Positions 7,953-18,731 are shown, counted from the stretch's first letter. The stretch: 64,000 bases of DNA from DATLWN01 sp963764315 (GCA_963764315.1 CAVXSB010000008.1:1-64000); one strand, 5' to 3'. The notes: generated from the letters alone by a model not told the origin. Translations and numbers: made by a program.

Positions 7953-9439
7953 AGGGGCCGGGGGCGGCCATGCCCGCGGCGGTTTCGCTGCCGGACACCG
8001 TGCGCCTGCTGGTGGCGGGCGGCGACGGGCGCCTGGCGCTCGATCCGGCCACCGGTCTGAACCGCTACATGTGCCGGCCCTTCCCCGATCCCGAGCTGCT
8101 GGCCTTCGGCTCCTCGACGGCATCGGTCGTCTCCGAGGCCGGCTTCGCCGCCGCCGAGCGGTTGCGCCACAGGCTTTCCGAGGCGCTGTGCCGGCAGCCG
8201 GAGGATACGGTGGTGTACGCCGGGGAGCAGGCGCGCATCCGCCGTGAGCTGCTGGCGCTGTGCGGCATCCCTGCAGGCGAAGGTCCGGAGGTGTTATTCG
8301 CGGGCTCCGGTACCGATCTGCACCGCACGGCAGCCCGCATGGCCGGCGGCGGCAAGGCCGGGCATCTGCGCGCCATCGTCGTCGATGCCGCCGAAACCGG
8401 CAGCGGCGTACCCGAGGCGCTGCGCGGGCGCCGCTATCCGGCTGCGGTCGACGGCCTCGACCACGTGGACGGGGTCGAGGTAGTGCACGTGCCCGTGCGC
8501 CAGGCCGACGGGCGCCCGCGTCCCGCACGCCAGGTCGATGCCTCTGTGACGGCGCTGGCCGACGAGGCGGTGGGCGAGGGCAGGGCGGTACTGCTGATCC
8601 TCGTCGACGTATCGAAGACGGGCCTGATCGCGCCGTCCCCGGCCTGCGCCCTGGCCCTTTCCCGTCGCCACGGCGATGCGCTGTGCGTGCTCGTCGATGC
8701 CTGCCAGTTCCGCCTGGCTCCGGCCAGCCTGCGAGCCTACCTGGACCAGAGCTTCGCCGTGGCCCTGACCGGATCGAAGTTCATGGCCGGCCCCGTGTTC
8801 TCCGGCGCCATGCTCGTGCCTCAAGCCTCCGGCTGGCGCCGTGCCCCGGCGGAGCGGCCCAATCCCGGCCTGCTGCTGCGCTGGGAGGCGGCGCTGGAAC
8901 AGATGCGCGCCTTTTCGTCCTTGCCCGAGGCGGACATCATTGCCTTCCTGCGCGCCTTCAGCGATGCCGTCGGCGCACGCCTGCGCGCCTCGCCCTGTTT
9001 TCTGCCCCTGATGCTGCCGAAGCCCGATCGGGAGCCGCTCGTGGCCGGCGGCTGGGATGCGGAGCCCAGCATCATCCCCTTTCTGGTATGCCATGCCGAC
9101 GGCACGCCGTTCGACCGCGACGAATCCCGGATGCTGTACCGCTGGTTGCAGATGGACATGGGCGATATGCCTGCCTTCCAGGCGGACGGTGCGGCGCGTG
9201 CGCTGGCATCGCTGCGCTGTCAGTTCGGGCAGCCTGTGGCCTGCGGCCAGAGGATCGGCGTGCCGGTTGCCGCCCTGCGCCTTTCGGCCAGTGCCCGCAC
9301 CGTGGTCGAGGCGGTGACCGGTCATGCCGATGCGGTCATCAATCGTGCCATGCTGGCGCTGGACAAGGCCGAGATGCTGGCCAGCCATTTCCATGACATG
9401 CCGCTCGCCTCCCCGGCGGAGATCAGGCGTGCGGGCTAG
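7949..9439 (+). CDS. PLP-dependent fold-type-I (aminotransferase class V-like) protein
   Basis: A 496-residue protein whose centre looks like a class V aminotransferase/cysteine-desulfurase fold: VLFAGSGTDLHRTAARMAGG as phosphate-binding loop, LVDACQF with the PLP-pyridine Asp, and ALTGSKFMAGPVFSGAM, where Lys277 is the likely Schiff-base lysine. I do not recognise a characterised family and cannot assign a reaction. It overlaps the ATP-grasp gene by ATGA and is the last gene of the decarboxylase/ATP-grasp/PLP cassette. The next gene has its own promoter and a different type of product, so the cassette probably ends here. Confidence 0.7.
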   Translation: MKGPGAAMPAAVSLPDTVRLLVAGGDGRLALDPATGLNRYMCRPFPDPELLAFGSSTASVVSEAGFAAAERLRHRLSEALCRQPEDTVVYAGEQARIRRELLALCGIPAGEGPEVLFAGSGTDLHRTAARMAGGGKAGHLRAIVVDAAETGSGVPEALRGRRYPAAVDGLDHVDGVEVVHVPVRQADGRPRPARQVDASVTALADEAVGEGRAVLLILVDVSKTGLIAPSPACALALSRRHGDALCVLVDACQFRLAPASLRAYLDQSFAVALTGSKFMAGPVFSGAMLVPQASGWRRAPAERPNPGLLLRWEAALEQMRAFSSLPEADIIAFLRAFSDAVGARLRASPCFLPLMLPKPDREPLVAGGWDAEPSIIPFLVCHADGTPFDRDESRMLYRWLQMDMGDMPAFQADGAARALASLRCQFGQPVACGQRIGVPVAALRLSASARTVVEAVTGHADAVINRAMLALDKAEMLASHFHDMPLASPAEIRRAG

Positions 9440-9452
9440 GCTTGCTGCGTAT

Positions 9453-9482
9453 TTGGCAGGGCGAACGCGGCCCGCCTATATC
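9453..9482 (+). promoter_or_regulatory. sigma70-type promoter for the DUF389 gene
   Basis: TTGGCA at 9453-9458 and TATATC at 9477-9482 are 18 bases apart. The -10 box ends only six bases before the ATG at 9488, and no ribosome-binding site precedes that ATG, which suggests a leaderless or nearly leaderless transcript. Confidence 0.5.
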
Positions 9483-9487
9483 CCATC

Positions 9488-10465
9488 ATGAAATATGTCG
9501 AGGTCATTGCCGAATCCGGCAGCGTTTCCGTGGTGCACACCATCGCCGAGAAGTACAAGGCGGCGGATTTCCGCCTGGGGATCGTCGGCGACGACGGCAT
9601 GCAGTCGATGCGCCTGGTGGTGAGTGACGACAAGCCGCAGTCGGTGCTGGACGCACTGCAAACGATCCTTGGCGCGCAGGTCACGGCACAGATCCTGGTG
9701 ATGCCCATCGAGGCCTCGCTGTCCAAGCCCGAAGAGAAGGAGCGCAGTGAGGAGGACAAGGCCACCGCGGCCCGGGAGGCCCTGTACGAGGGGGTCGAGA
9801 AGAGTGCACGGCTGAATGCGAACCTCGTGGTGCTCGTGGTGCTCTCGACCGTGGTGGCGGCCATCGGTCTGATCGAGAACAACATTGCCGTGGTCATCGG
9901 CGCCATGGTCATCGCACCCCTATTGGGCCCGAATCTCGCCTTGAGCCTGGGCACGGCGCTCGGCGATATCCCGCTGATGCGCAAATCGGTGGGCACCCTG
10001 CTCGCCGGTATCCTGCTGGTGCTGGCCCTGTCCGCGGCCCTCGGCTTCGCCTGGCCCTCGGGCCTGAACAGTCCGGAGCTGATGGTGCGCACCAAACCGA
10101 CCCTGGAGTCGGTGGTGCTGGCGCTGGCCTCGGGTGCGGCCGCAGCGCTGTCGCTGACCACGGGGCTGTCGAGCGTGCTCGTGGGGGTGATGGTTGCCGT
10201 GGCGCTGCTGCCGCCAGCGGTCACCTGTGGCCTGATGCTGGGCCATGGCGAGCTCGCATCGGCCTTCGGCGCCGGCTTGCTGCTCGCGGTCAACGTCGTG
10301 TGCGTGAATCTGGCGAGCAAGATCGTGTTCTATATCAAGGGAATCCACCCGCGCACCTGGATGGAGAAGGAGCAGGCAAAGCGCGCCACCGTGGTCTACA
10401 TCCTCGTCTGGTTCGTTACGCTTCTGATCCTCGTGGCGGTTATCTACGCCCGCTCCCTGCGCTGA
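9488..10465 (+). CDS. DUF389 (TIGR00341-type) integral membrane protein
   Basis: A 325-residue conserved membrane protein of unknown function. The first 100 residues form a soluble alpha/beta region ending in a charged linker (EEKERSEEDKATAA). Then about six hydrophobic segments follow, with the DUF389 hallmarks IENNIAVVIGAMVIAPLLGP and LALASGAAAALSLTTG, and the VALLPPAVTCG motif. The C-terminus is a last membrane segment and a short basic tail. No ribosome-binding site is visible. Nothing nearby suggests its substrate or partner. Confidence 0.9.
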   Translation: MKYVEVIAESGSVSVVHTIAEKYKAADFRLGIVGDDGMQSMRLVVSDDKPQSVLDALQTILGAQVTAQILVMPIEASLSKPEEKERSEEDKATAAREALYEGVEKSARLNANLVVLVVLSTVVAAIGLIENNIAVVIGAMVIAPLLGPNLALSLGTALGDIPLMRKSVGTLLAGILLVLALSAALGFAWPSGLNSPELMVRTKPTLESVVLALASGAAAALSLTTGLSSVLVGVMVAVALLPPAVTCGLMLGHGELASAFGAGLLLAVNVVCVNLASKIVFYIKGIHPRTWMEKEQAKRATVVYILVWFVTLLILVAVIYARSLR

Positions 10466-10471
10466 GCCGCA

Positions 10472-10687
10472 CTATTCGGTCGGCTGCGACGCGTCGGGTG
10501 CGGTTGCTTCGGGATTGGCATCGGGCTCCGTGTCCGCGGAAACCTCGGACGGTTCGGTCGGCTCCTGCGGTGCATCGCCATCCGTCTCGCTCCGCTTTTC
10601 AAGCCGGCGCAGGCGCTTCTCTTCGGCCTTCTTCTGCTTGGCCAGTTCCTTCTGTCGCTTCTCGTACTTGAAATTCGCCCTGGCCAT
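10472..10687 (-). CDS. small conserved Lys/Arg-rich protein
   Basis: A 71-residue protein starting MARANFKYEKRQKELAKQKK, with a strongly basic, probably helical first half and an acidic, Pro/Thr/Glu-rich tail. Small proteins with the same basic opening are common in proteobacteria; no function is known to me. The ATG at 10687 has GGAGG at six bases; longer versions of the frame would start inside sequence without coding character. It converges with the DUF389 gene with a gap of six bases. Confidence 0.7.
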   Translation of the reverse strand: MARANFKYEKRQKELAKQKKAEEKRLRRLEKRSETDGDAPQEPTEPSEVSADTEPDANPEATAPDASQPTE

Positions 10688-10889
10688 CGGCGCCTCCATT
10701 GGTGGGCATCGCCCGGAAAAAGATTGGGGCCAATGATGCCCTAAACGGATGCCGCCGTCTTGGGGAATCATGCCGTGCGCCTGGCTGGAGGCGGGGACGC
10801 CTCGGTGTGCCACCGTGGCGTCCGCCCGGGCTCCGGGCACGACAGTGTTCAGTGTGCTTCCGGGCCGAAAGGCATCGGCGCATCCGGCA

Positions 10890-11420
10890 CTACCCGGCCG
10901 CCTTGTCGTCGGGGTTCTCATCGGATGCGCCACGCCATCTCAGGGGCGAGAAATTCACGGACATACTCCGGGCCATGACGAGAATGATGACGACAATGCA
11001 CAGGCCGATCAGGTCCCTGACGGCGAAGGAGTTCGCATAAAGCTTGATCAGGATCTCCCTGAGCGCAAACACGATGGTAACATCAAGCAGGGGGGACAGC
11101 TTGATATGCCGCGTGCGCGCATAGCCGGTGAAGGTGCTGAACAGCTCGATGACGATGAAGATGTCGAGCACGTTGGTGACCAGTGAGCGGAACGACATAT
11201 CGTCGGCGCTGAGCGAATGCAGGTGCGCGGCGATGTGCGCGGTGACGTCCAGGACATCGAAGAACGAGTACAGCAATGCCACCAGCATCAACAGCACCGA
11301 GCCGATGATGATGCCGTCCACGATGAGATCGTAGAGGCGCAGGATCAACGGCTTGGCTCGCCTGATGGCGTCGGATGCGACATTCACCGCATCCCTGGTC
11401 TCATGGTGTTCGTGCTTCAT
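10890..11420 (-). CDS. PsiE-like (phosphate-starvation-inducible E family) membrane protein
   Basis: A 176-residue protein with four predicted membrane segments (IVDGIIIGSVLLMLVALLYSFF; LDIFIVIELFSTFTGYA; LLDVTIVFALREILIKLY; LIGLCIVVIILVMA). The pattern ELFSTF...IKLSPLLDVTIVFALREILIKL is characteristic of the PsiE family. The N-terminus is His-rich (MKHEHHETRD). The biochemical role of PsiE proteins is unknown. It is divergent from the PilZ gene across a 309-base gap. I see no Pho-box. Confidence 0.8.
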   Translation of the reverse strand: MKHEHHETRDAVNVASDAIRRAKPLILRLYDLIVDGIIIGSVLLMLVALLYSFFDVLDVTAHIAAHLHSLSADDMSFRSLVTNVLDIFIVIELFSTFTGYARTRHIKLSPLLDVTIVFALREILIKLYANSFAVRDLIGLCIVVIILVMARSMSVNFSPLRWRGASDENPDDKAAG

Positions 11421-11653
11421 CGTGTGCGAATATCTTCAGAGCAAGTGGCCATAGAGAACGCCTCCGATGCGTTGGCCCCGAATCTACAGGTGAAGCCCGA
11501 CGATGCGCCAGGGGGAGCCGCACCGGTCTGCCGCGACCGCTTGCGGCCACAATAGATGCCCGATTCCGTCTGATTGGGTATTGTGTCCTAGAACCCCGGT
11601 GCATCCGATCGACGAGGCCGTCTGTTTCTTCACGCGTATTAGCAAGGCTTGCG
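11421..11653. other. divergent intergenic region, no gene seen
   Basis: This is most of the 309-base gap between psiE-like and the PilZ gene. The half near the PilZ gene is clearly AT-richer than the surrounding DNA. No convincing open frame, RNA or repeat was found apart from the promoter listed next. Confidence 0.5.
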
Positions 11654-11681
11654 TTGATCCGGTCGAATGACGGGTTATTAT
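11654..11681 (+). promoter_or_regulatory. sigma70-type promoter for the PilZ gene
   Basis: TTGATC at 11654-11659 and TATTAT at 11676-11681 with a 16-base spacer, in AT-rich sequence about 50 bases before the TTG start of the YcgR-like gene. Confidence 0.45.
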
Positions 11682-11729
11682 TTTATGGGATGATCTTTAA
11701 GCCAGGTATTTAAAGGGGAAGAAAAGTTC

Positions 11730-12425
11730 TTGATCAACTCGTTAAAAGAGGCCGCCGCTTACATCAACAGGATCATGGAAGAGAGATGCGTCTTGATCGC
11801 AAGCTCTGGGGATTACCACGTTTCAATCATGACGGCCATTGTCGATATATTGGATGACGAGAGCGAGGTGGTTTTCGACTACAGCGGTTCAAAGGAGCTT
11901 GATAGGCTGATAGGGAAAAGCAGCTCGATGGACTTCACGACCTATATCGATGATATCAACATCACCTTCTCATCGGGTGCGGTCGAGGACACGGTTTACA
12001 AGGACAGGCCTGCGTTCAAGATTAAAATGCCGGGCTCCATCCACAAGGTTCAGAGACGCGATTTCTTTCGGGCCTCACCGCCACTGTCGGAGCGCCCGGA
12101 GTGCATCATGGAATACCATGGAGACATCTATCAGGCGACTATTATCGATATCAGCATTGGTGGCATTGGTGCGCTTATTCAGAACGCCGATTTCAAGACC
12201 GGAGACGTCATAGAAAGATGCAGGATCGTCACTCCCATCGGCATAGAGATCGAGGCTTCCCTGGAGATCGTGAACGTGAGGAACAAGCGCGACGAAGGTA
12301 CAGAGACGCGGTATGGATGTATATTCAAGGATGCCAGCGCATCGGTTGAGTCGAATCTGCAGAGATATGTGTTTTATCTCGAGCGGAAGGAGATTGCAAA
12401 AAGGCGAGAGCTTCGAGGGCTTTAG
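11730..12425 (+). CDS. YcgR-like protein with PilZ domain (c-di-GMP receptor)
   Basis: A 231-residue protein in two parts: an N-terminal YcgR/flagellar-brake-type beta domain (residues 1-105) and a C-terminal PilZ domain. The PilZ domain has the c-di-GMP-binding RxxxR motif in VQRRDFFR and the second motif DISIGGIG, so ligand binding is expected. YcgR proteins slow the flagellar motor when c-di-GMP is high; a motB gene lies elsewhere in the window. TTG 11730 is preceded by GGGGAAG; ATG 11775 is the alternative start. Base composition is clearly lower in GC than the neighbours, suggesting transfer or relaxed amelioration. Confidence 0.85.
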   Translation: MINSLKEAAAYINRIMEERCVLIASSGDYHVSIMTAIVDILDDESEVVFDYSGSKELDRLIGKSSSMDFTTYIDDINITFSSGAVEDTVYKDRPAFKIKMPGSIHKVQRRDFFRASPPLSERPECIMEYHGDIYQATIIDISIGGIGALIQNADFKTGDVIERCRIVTPIGIEIEASLEIVNVRNKRDEGTETRYGCIFKDASASVESNLQRYVFYLERKEIAKRRELRGL

Positions 12426-12624
12426 CACCAGGCTTTGACGGTTAGGAGGATGCCGTCTGACATCGCCTCCGCGATATATCAACTCAAGAAACGCCAAAAT
12501 GAAGTTCGAACACAGCCACCAGCTGCCTGCTGATATCCCTGCTCCCTTTCTTCTTCCTTCATATTGATCGACCACCAATAACACAGGTGCATGCGAGTCC
12601 GATATGGGCCGAATGCGGTTGTAG

Positions 12625-12648
12625 CGGACGCGATGATGGGCGCGTCCG
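12625..12648 (-). terminator. hairpin downstream of purB, possible terminator
   Basis: CGGACGCG and its complement CGCGTCCG form a perfect 8-bp stem with an 8-base loop just after the purB stop. There is no T-run on the purB strand, so it may be a stability hairpin or Rho-associated end. The rest of the gap 12426-12624 shows nothing. Confidence 0.35.
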
Positions 12649-12657
12649 TGTTTCGGG

Positions 12658-14025
12658 TCAGATGTCCCTGGCCTGCTGTTCGGCGTTGCCGATGTAGGTG
12701 GCGGGGGTCATGGCCAGCAGCTGCGCCTTGGCCTCGGCCGGGATGTCGAGGCCCTCGACGAAGGTGCGCAGCGCCTCGGGGGTGATGCCCTTGCCGCGGG
12801 TCAGCGCCTTCATCTGCTCGTAGGGATTCGGCAGCCCGTAGCGGCGCATCACCGTCTGCACCGCCTCGCCGAGCACCTCCCAGCTATGGTCCAGATCCTC
12901 GGCCAGCTTGGCCTCATTCAACTCCAGCTTGCCCAGGCCCTTCTGTAGCGATTCCAGCGCCAGCACGGCATAGCCGAAGCCGACGCCGAGGTTGCGCAGC
13001 ACCGTGGAATCGGTGAGGTCGCGCTGCCAGCGCGAGATCGGCAGCTTCTCGGCCAGATGCCGGAGCATGGCGTTGGCCAGGCCCAGGTTGCCCTCGGCGT
13101 TTTCGAAATCGATGGGATTGACCTTGTGCGGCATGGTCGAGGAGCCGACCTCGCCGGCCACGAGCCGCTGCTTGAAGTAGCCCAGCGACACGTAGCCCCA
13201 GATATCGCGGCAGAAGTCGAGCAGCACCGTGTCGAAGCGGGCCACGGCGTCGCTCAATTCGGCGACGTAGTCGTGCGGTTCGATCTGCGTGGTGTACGGG
13301 TTCCATTGGAGGCCCAAGCCCTCGACGAAGCCCTTGGCCAGTGCCGGCCAGTCCACATCCGGGTAGCTGGCCAGGTGCGCGTTGTAGTTGCCGACGGCGC
13401 CGTTGATCTTGCCCAGGATCGTCACCTCGCCGATCTGCTGGCGCTGGCGGCGCAGGCGGTAGGCGACATTCGCCCATTCCTTGCCCATCGTCGTCGGGCT
13501 GGCCGGCTGGCCATGCGTGCGTGCCAGCATGGCGTTGCCGGCCATGTGGTGCGCCATGGTGGTGATGGTGGCGATCGCCCGGTCCATGGCCGGCAGCAGC
13601 ACCGAGCCGCGTGCCTCGGAGAGCATCAGCGCATAGGCGAGGTTGTTGATGTCCTCGCTGGTGCAGGCGAAGTGGAGGAACTCGGAGACGGCGGCCAGTT
13701 CCGCGTTGTCGGCCACCTTCTCCTTCAGGAAATACTCGACGGCCTTGACGTCGTGGTTGGTGGTGGCCTCGATGGCCTTGACCCGCTCGGCGTCGGCCAG
13801 GGTAAAGCCGGCGGAGATCTCGTCCAGCACGGCGTGGGCGGCCTCGGAGAAGGCCGGGACCTCGGTGATGCGCGGCTGGCGCGACAGCGCCTGCAGCCAG
13901 CGCACCTCGACGACGACGCGGGCATGGATCAGCCCGAACTCGCTGAACACGGGGCGCAGCGCTCCGACCTTGCCGGCGTAGCGGCCGTCGAGCGGCGAAA
14001 GGGCGGTCAGGGGTGAAAGATCCAT
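12658..14025 (-). CDS. purB: adenylosuccinate lyase
   Basis: Catalyses two fumarate-releasing steps in purine synthesis: SAICAR to AICAR and adenylosuccinate to AMP. The superfamily signature SSTMPHKVNPIDFENAEGN is complete, with the catalytic Ser in the mobile loop, and TSEDINNLAYALM and THGQPASPTTMGKEWA mark the other two conserved regions. The 455-residue length equals that of the E. coli enzyme type. It is transcribed away from the cytochrome gene at 14148, and purF lies 11 kb further. Confidence 0.97.
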   Translation of the reverse strand: MDLSPLTALSPLDGRYAGKVGALRPVFSEFGLIHARVVVEVRWLQALSRQPRITEVPAFSEAAHAVLDEISAGFTLADAERVKAIEATTNHDVKAVEYFLKEKVADNAELAAVSEFLHFACTSEDINNLAYALMLSEARGSVLLPAMDRAIATITTMAHHMAGNAMLARTHGQPASPTTMGKEWANVAYRLRRQRQQIGEVTILGKINGAVGNYNAHLASYPDVDWPALAKGFVEGLGLQWNPYTTQIEPHDYVAELSDAVARFDTVLLDFCRDIWGYVSLGYFKQRLVAGEVGSSTMPHKVNPIDFENAEGNLGLANAMLRHLAEKLPISRWQRDLTDSTVLRNLGVGFGYAVLALESLQKGLGKLELNEAKLAEDLDHSWEVLGEAVQTVMRRYGLPNPYEQMKALTRGKGITPEALRTFVEGLDIPAEAKAQLLAMTPATYIGNAEQQARDI

Positions 14026-14147
14026 GCGTCATGCTCCGGGCTGGTTGTTGTCGGCCGGAAACTACACCGGTGGCTGCCCCGAGACAAAGGCGGGGCGGTC
14101 TTGCGGCACATGCGGGCTGGCCATACAGTGCGTGGACGGGAGGTGCC

Positions 14148-14672
14148 ATGCGAAGCACAGGCCTTGCATCACTGTTGGTCGCCGTGCAGCTCGCGATGCC
14201 ATTGGGGATCGCCGCCGCCGCGGAAGCCGGCGCAGCCGCCGCACCGCTTAAGACCGAGGCTCCGTCGCCGGCCGCCGCCGCGCCCATGCCCGCCACACCG
14301 AGCACATCCCCGGTTTCGCAGCCGCCGGCCGCGTCTCTGATCGTCGGCCATGCCGATGCCGGCCGCCGCCTCTATACGTCCCTTTGCGCCTACTGCCACC
14401 GCCTGGACGATAAGGTCAGCGACACGGGGGCCCCGGGCCTGAAGGGTGCGGTGCATCGCTACGAGGAGGCCTGGCTCGACCGCTGGCTCGCCGATCCGCG
14501 CGGGTTCTCTGACAGCGACGCGAGGGCCAAGGCGCTGGTCGATGCCGCCCCCTACGGCCTGGTGATGCCGAGGTTTCCCACCATGCAGGATGCGCAGAAT
14601 CGTGCCGACGTCATCGCCTTCATGAAGGCGCTCGCATCCGCGAACGGCAAGGACGATCCGGCCGCTCAGTGA
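14148..14672 (+). CDS. periplasmic c-type cytochrome, monohaem class I
   Basis: A 174-residue exported protein. A signal peptide (MRSTGLASLLVAVQLAMPLGIAAAAEA, in part) is followed by an Ala/Pro-rich linker to about residue 65 and a class I cytochrome c domain with haem motif CAYCH and a probable axial Met in GLVMPRFP. The ATG at 14148 has GGGAGG upstream. Its 3' end overlaps the convergent AsmA-like gene by seven bases. The electron partner is unknown; three more cytochromes c lie within 15 kb. Confidence 0.85.
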   Translation: MRSTGLASLLVAVQLAMPLGIAAAAEAGAAAAPLKTEAPSPAAAAPMPATPSTSPVSQPPAASLIVGHADAGRRLYTSLCAYCHRLDDKVSDTGAPGLKGAVHRYEEAWLDRWLADPRGFSDSDARAKALVDAAPYGLVMPRFPTMQDAQNRADVIAFMKALASANGKDDPAAQ

Positions 14673-17299
14673 GCGGGCAGATCCGGCGTCAGGGTCAGGT
14701 AAGGCCAGGGTCCGCCGAGCGTGAAGCCCGCCTTGTCGTGCTGGCGCAGCATTTTTCCCTCGACGGCACCGCCGACGCCGAGCATGGCTTTGCCGGTATA
14801 GCGGCCGCCGGCATCCTCGTATTGGATATGGCTGAGCGAGGCGCGGCCATGGCGGTTGCGAAAGCGCAGCCCCAGCAAGTCGAAGTGGTGGATGGCCTGC
14901 ACCGTGCCCTTTTTCGGCTGCGGCCGCCAGCTGCCACCGTAGATCATGATGTTGCCGTCACTGCGCCAGCTGGCCCAGTTCGTCATCCGGGGCAGGGTGC
15001 CGTCGACCTTCAGGGTGGCGAAGGTCTTGCCCGTCAGATGCCCCTGAAGCAAGTGATCCAGCCCCGGCAGTCTCTGGGCATGCATGGCACCGATCTGTGC
15101 CGTGCCCTTGACCGCCAGCGTTCCCGGGCCGAAGCCGAAGGTGAAGCTTCGGCTGGCGATGTTGCCGTCGCCGAGGCCCGCCCGCAGGTTCTCGATGTGC
15201 AGCGCGTGGCCGTCCAGGCGGTACCAGGTACTGAGCTGGTTCCAGGATTGCCCGAGCCAGGTCATATCGAGGTTCTTGATGCGGCCTCTGAGATGCATGG
15301 CGGTCAGCCAGGCCGGCACGGGATTGGCGCTGTTCCAGGAAAGATTTCCATGGGGGATATCGATGTGGCCCTTCATGGTGGCGAAGCTGATGTCGCCATG
15401 CAGTGGAGCTGCGCCATGGGCACCGGTCAGCTTCAGGCCCTGCAGGGCGGTCTGCCCGTGATCGACCACCACGTGCCCCTGCAATTGCCAGCGATTGGTG
15501 CCGAAGCGATCGAGATCGAGATTTGCGGTCAGCCTGGCCATGCCGGGCCACAGGTCCTGTGGACGGCCGGCCGGCAACGGGAAGGGCCAGGCTGTCGACA
15601 GATTGCCGGTGATGGCGCCCTGGAAGTCGCGCATGGCGGGCGGGAACACGACGCCCTGCTTCCTCAGTGCCTGCATGTCGAGCCGGATGCGATCGATCAA
15701 TAGCTGTCGTTTCGCCTTGCTGTGCTGCCAGATCAGTCGCTTGAACGTGGAGGCGCCGAGGGTGGCGGTGGTGATGTCGAGGTGCGCGTCGTCTCCACCC
15801 GGTTGCCAGTCGCCGGAAATGACGGCAGCCAGGGCCGCGGGCTTCTTCGCCCCGGCGATCTGGATCGACGCCTTCGTGCCGTCCAGCGAGAAGTGTAGCT
15901 GCGGCCGGCCGTCGGCGAGCGCGAGTTTGACGTCGCCCTGCAGCATGCCCTGGCCGCCGATGGCAAAGCTGCGTGTGGGATCGATCATCATCGCCAGGCG
16001 CAATACGGGCGCCCAGGCATCCTGCAGCGCATCGAAGCGGAGCAGCGCGTCACCGGTGTCGGAGGTGGTATCGTAACTGCCGCTGGCCAACAGGCTGCCG
16101 GATCGCTTGACGAAGCCGATGCGCGCGGATTTGAGCGCGATGCTCCCGTGCGTGGCCGAGGCCAGGATATCGCTGATATGAAGGTCGGGCAGCGAAAAGC
16201 TGCCGGCTGCGTCCTTCCAGTTCAGGCCCTGCATCTCGGTCTGGGCCACCAGGTTCCAGCCCTGACGCTGCCAGCGCAGGTTAGCCTGCACGTCCATGCT
16301 GCCGGAGACGGGCTGCCAGGTGGGGTTGTCGGGTGCGGTGAGCGCCCTCAGCGGTGCCAGGTCGACGGAGCGGCCGTGGATCGATGTGGTGCAGAGCCCG
16401 GCCGTGGTGCAGCTGCCGTCCATGGCCAGCGAGGCATCGCTACCGATTTGCAGGAAGGTGTCCTTCCATCCGAGATCGTGGCTGGCATCGCGGTAGGCCC
16501 GGCCGCGCAGCGTGATGGCAGGGCGGTCCGCCGCACCCGTGACCTTGGTCTCGCCGAACAGCGTCCACTGATCGTCATGGCCGATATTCAGGGTCAGCAC
16601 GGTGCTCAGCCGGTCGTAGCCATGGTCGATTAGGCGCGTGCCCAGGTCGCCGGGGAGCTGGACCAGGCTGCGTAGCGCCTGCAGCGGAATGCGCTCCAGC
16701 GTCAATTTGCTGAAGCCGCCGTCGATGGAGCCGAGCCTCAGGCTTAGCTGGCCGTGGCCAACGGCCGTCTGCTCGCCGGTGCGAGCTTGCAGCTCCCAGC
16801 GCATGGTACGGCTCGGGCCGATGTCCTGGATGTCCATGTCCAGGCCCGAGATCCAGGTCTGGCCGGACTCGCTCATCAGCGTGGCATCGGAGACGGACAG
16901 CTGGTCCAGCGTCAGCCCCCGGGGCAGGCCGTGCGCCTCCATCACCGAACCCGTCTTTGTCGGCTGGCGCGGTGCGACGCGGATGATCGGGGATCGCAGG
17001 TAGATGCCCTGCAGCTCGATCTTGCCGAGCAGCAGCGGCACCATGCGCAGTTCCAGCAATGCCGTCGGAGCCTCGATCGTCCAGGAGGCGTGGTGCATAC
17101 GCACCCGGCTGAGACGCACGTCCAGGCCGTGCACGAGGCTGAAGCTGAGGCTGTCGAAGTGGATCGTGGCGCCGGTCAGGCCGGAGACGAGTGGCGGCAG
17201 GGTTTTTTGCATGCGCCCGGTGTCGAGCCGGACATAAAGCAGCACGGCGAGGGTCAGCGCCACGCCGGCGGCGATCGCCCAGCGCCAGCGGGGCTTCAC
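14666..17299 (-). CDS. AsmA/YhdP-like large envelope protein
   Basis: An 877-residue protein anchored by one N-terminal membrane segment (WAIAAGVALTLAVLLYV) with the remainder predicted to be long beta-rich periplasmic repeats, as in AsmA-type bridge proteins that move or organise lipids between membranes. Evidence is the topology, the opening LDTGRMQKTLPPLVSGLTGATIHFDSLSF, and recurring amphipathic beta patterns; there is no catalytic motif. Assignment to a specific AsmA subfamily is not possible by eye. It follows gatB with a one-base gap, so it is probably the last gene of the gatCAB operon. Confidence 0.65.
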   Translation of the reverse strand: MKPRWRWAIAAGVALTLAVLLYVRLDTGRMQKTLPPLVSGLTGATIHFDSLSFSLVHGLDVRLSRVRMHHASWTIEAPTALLELRMVPLLLGKIELQGIYLRSPIIRVAPRQPTKTGSVMEAHGLPRGLTLDQLSVSDATLMSESGQTWISGLDMDIQDIGPSRTMRWELQARTGEQTAVGHGQLSLRLGSIDGGFSKLTLERIPLQALRSLVQLPGDLGTRLIDHGYDRLSTVLTLNIGHDDQWTLFGETKVTGAADRPAITLRGRAYRDASHDLGWKDTFLQIGSDASLAMDGSCTTAGLCTTSIHGRSVDLAPLRALTAPDNPTWQPVSGSMDVQANLRWQRQGWNLVAQTEMQGLNWKDAAGSFSLPDLHISDILASATHGSIALKSARIGFVKRSGSLLASGSYDTTSDTGDALLRFDALQDAWAPVLRLAMMIDPTRSFAIGGQGMLQGDVKLALADGRPQLHFSLDGTKASIQIAGAKKPAALAAVISGDWQPGGDDAHLDITTATLGASTFKRLIWQHSKAKRQLLIDRIRLDMQALRKQGVVFPPAMRDFQGAITGNLSTAWPFPLPAGRPQDLWPGMARLTANLDLDRFGTNRWQLQGHVVVDHGQTALQGLKLTGAHGAAPLHGDISFATMKGHIDIPHGNLSWNSANPVPAWLTAMHLRGRIKNLDMTWLGQSWNQLSTWYRLDGHALHIENLRAGLGDGNIASRSFTFGFGPGTLAVKGTAQIGAMHAQRLPGLDHLLQGHLTGKTFATLKVDGTLPRMTNWASWRSDGNIMIYGGSWRPQPKKGTVQAIHHFDLLGLRFRNRHGRASLSHIQYEDAGGRYTGKAMLGVGGAVEGKMLRQHDKAGFTLGGPWPYLTLTPDLPAH

Positions 17300-17300
17300 C

Positions 17301-18727
<1,427 letters not shown>

Positions 18728-18731
<4 letters not shown>

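Noticed and set aside
10688..10889. Riboswitch or gene between the small Lys-rich gene and the psiE-like gene
   Set aside because: Short GC-rich pairings only; no known aptamer core and the open frames have no coding character.
12426..12657. Small gene or RNA between the PilZ gene and purB
   Set aside because: Only a short hairpin near purB; no frame with a ribosome site and no conserved RNA motif seen.
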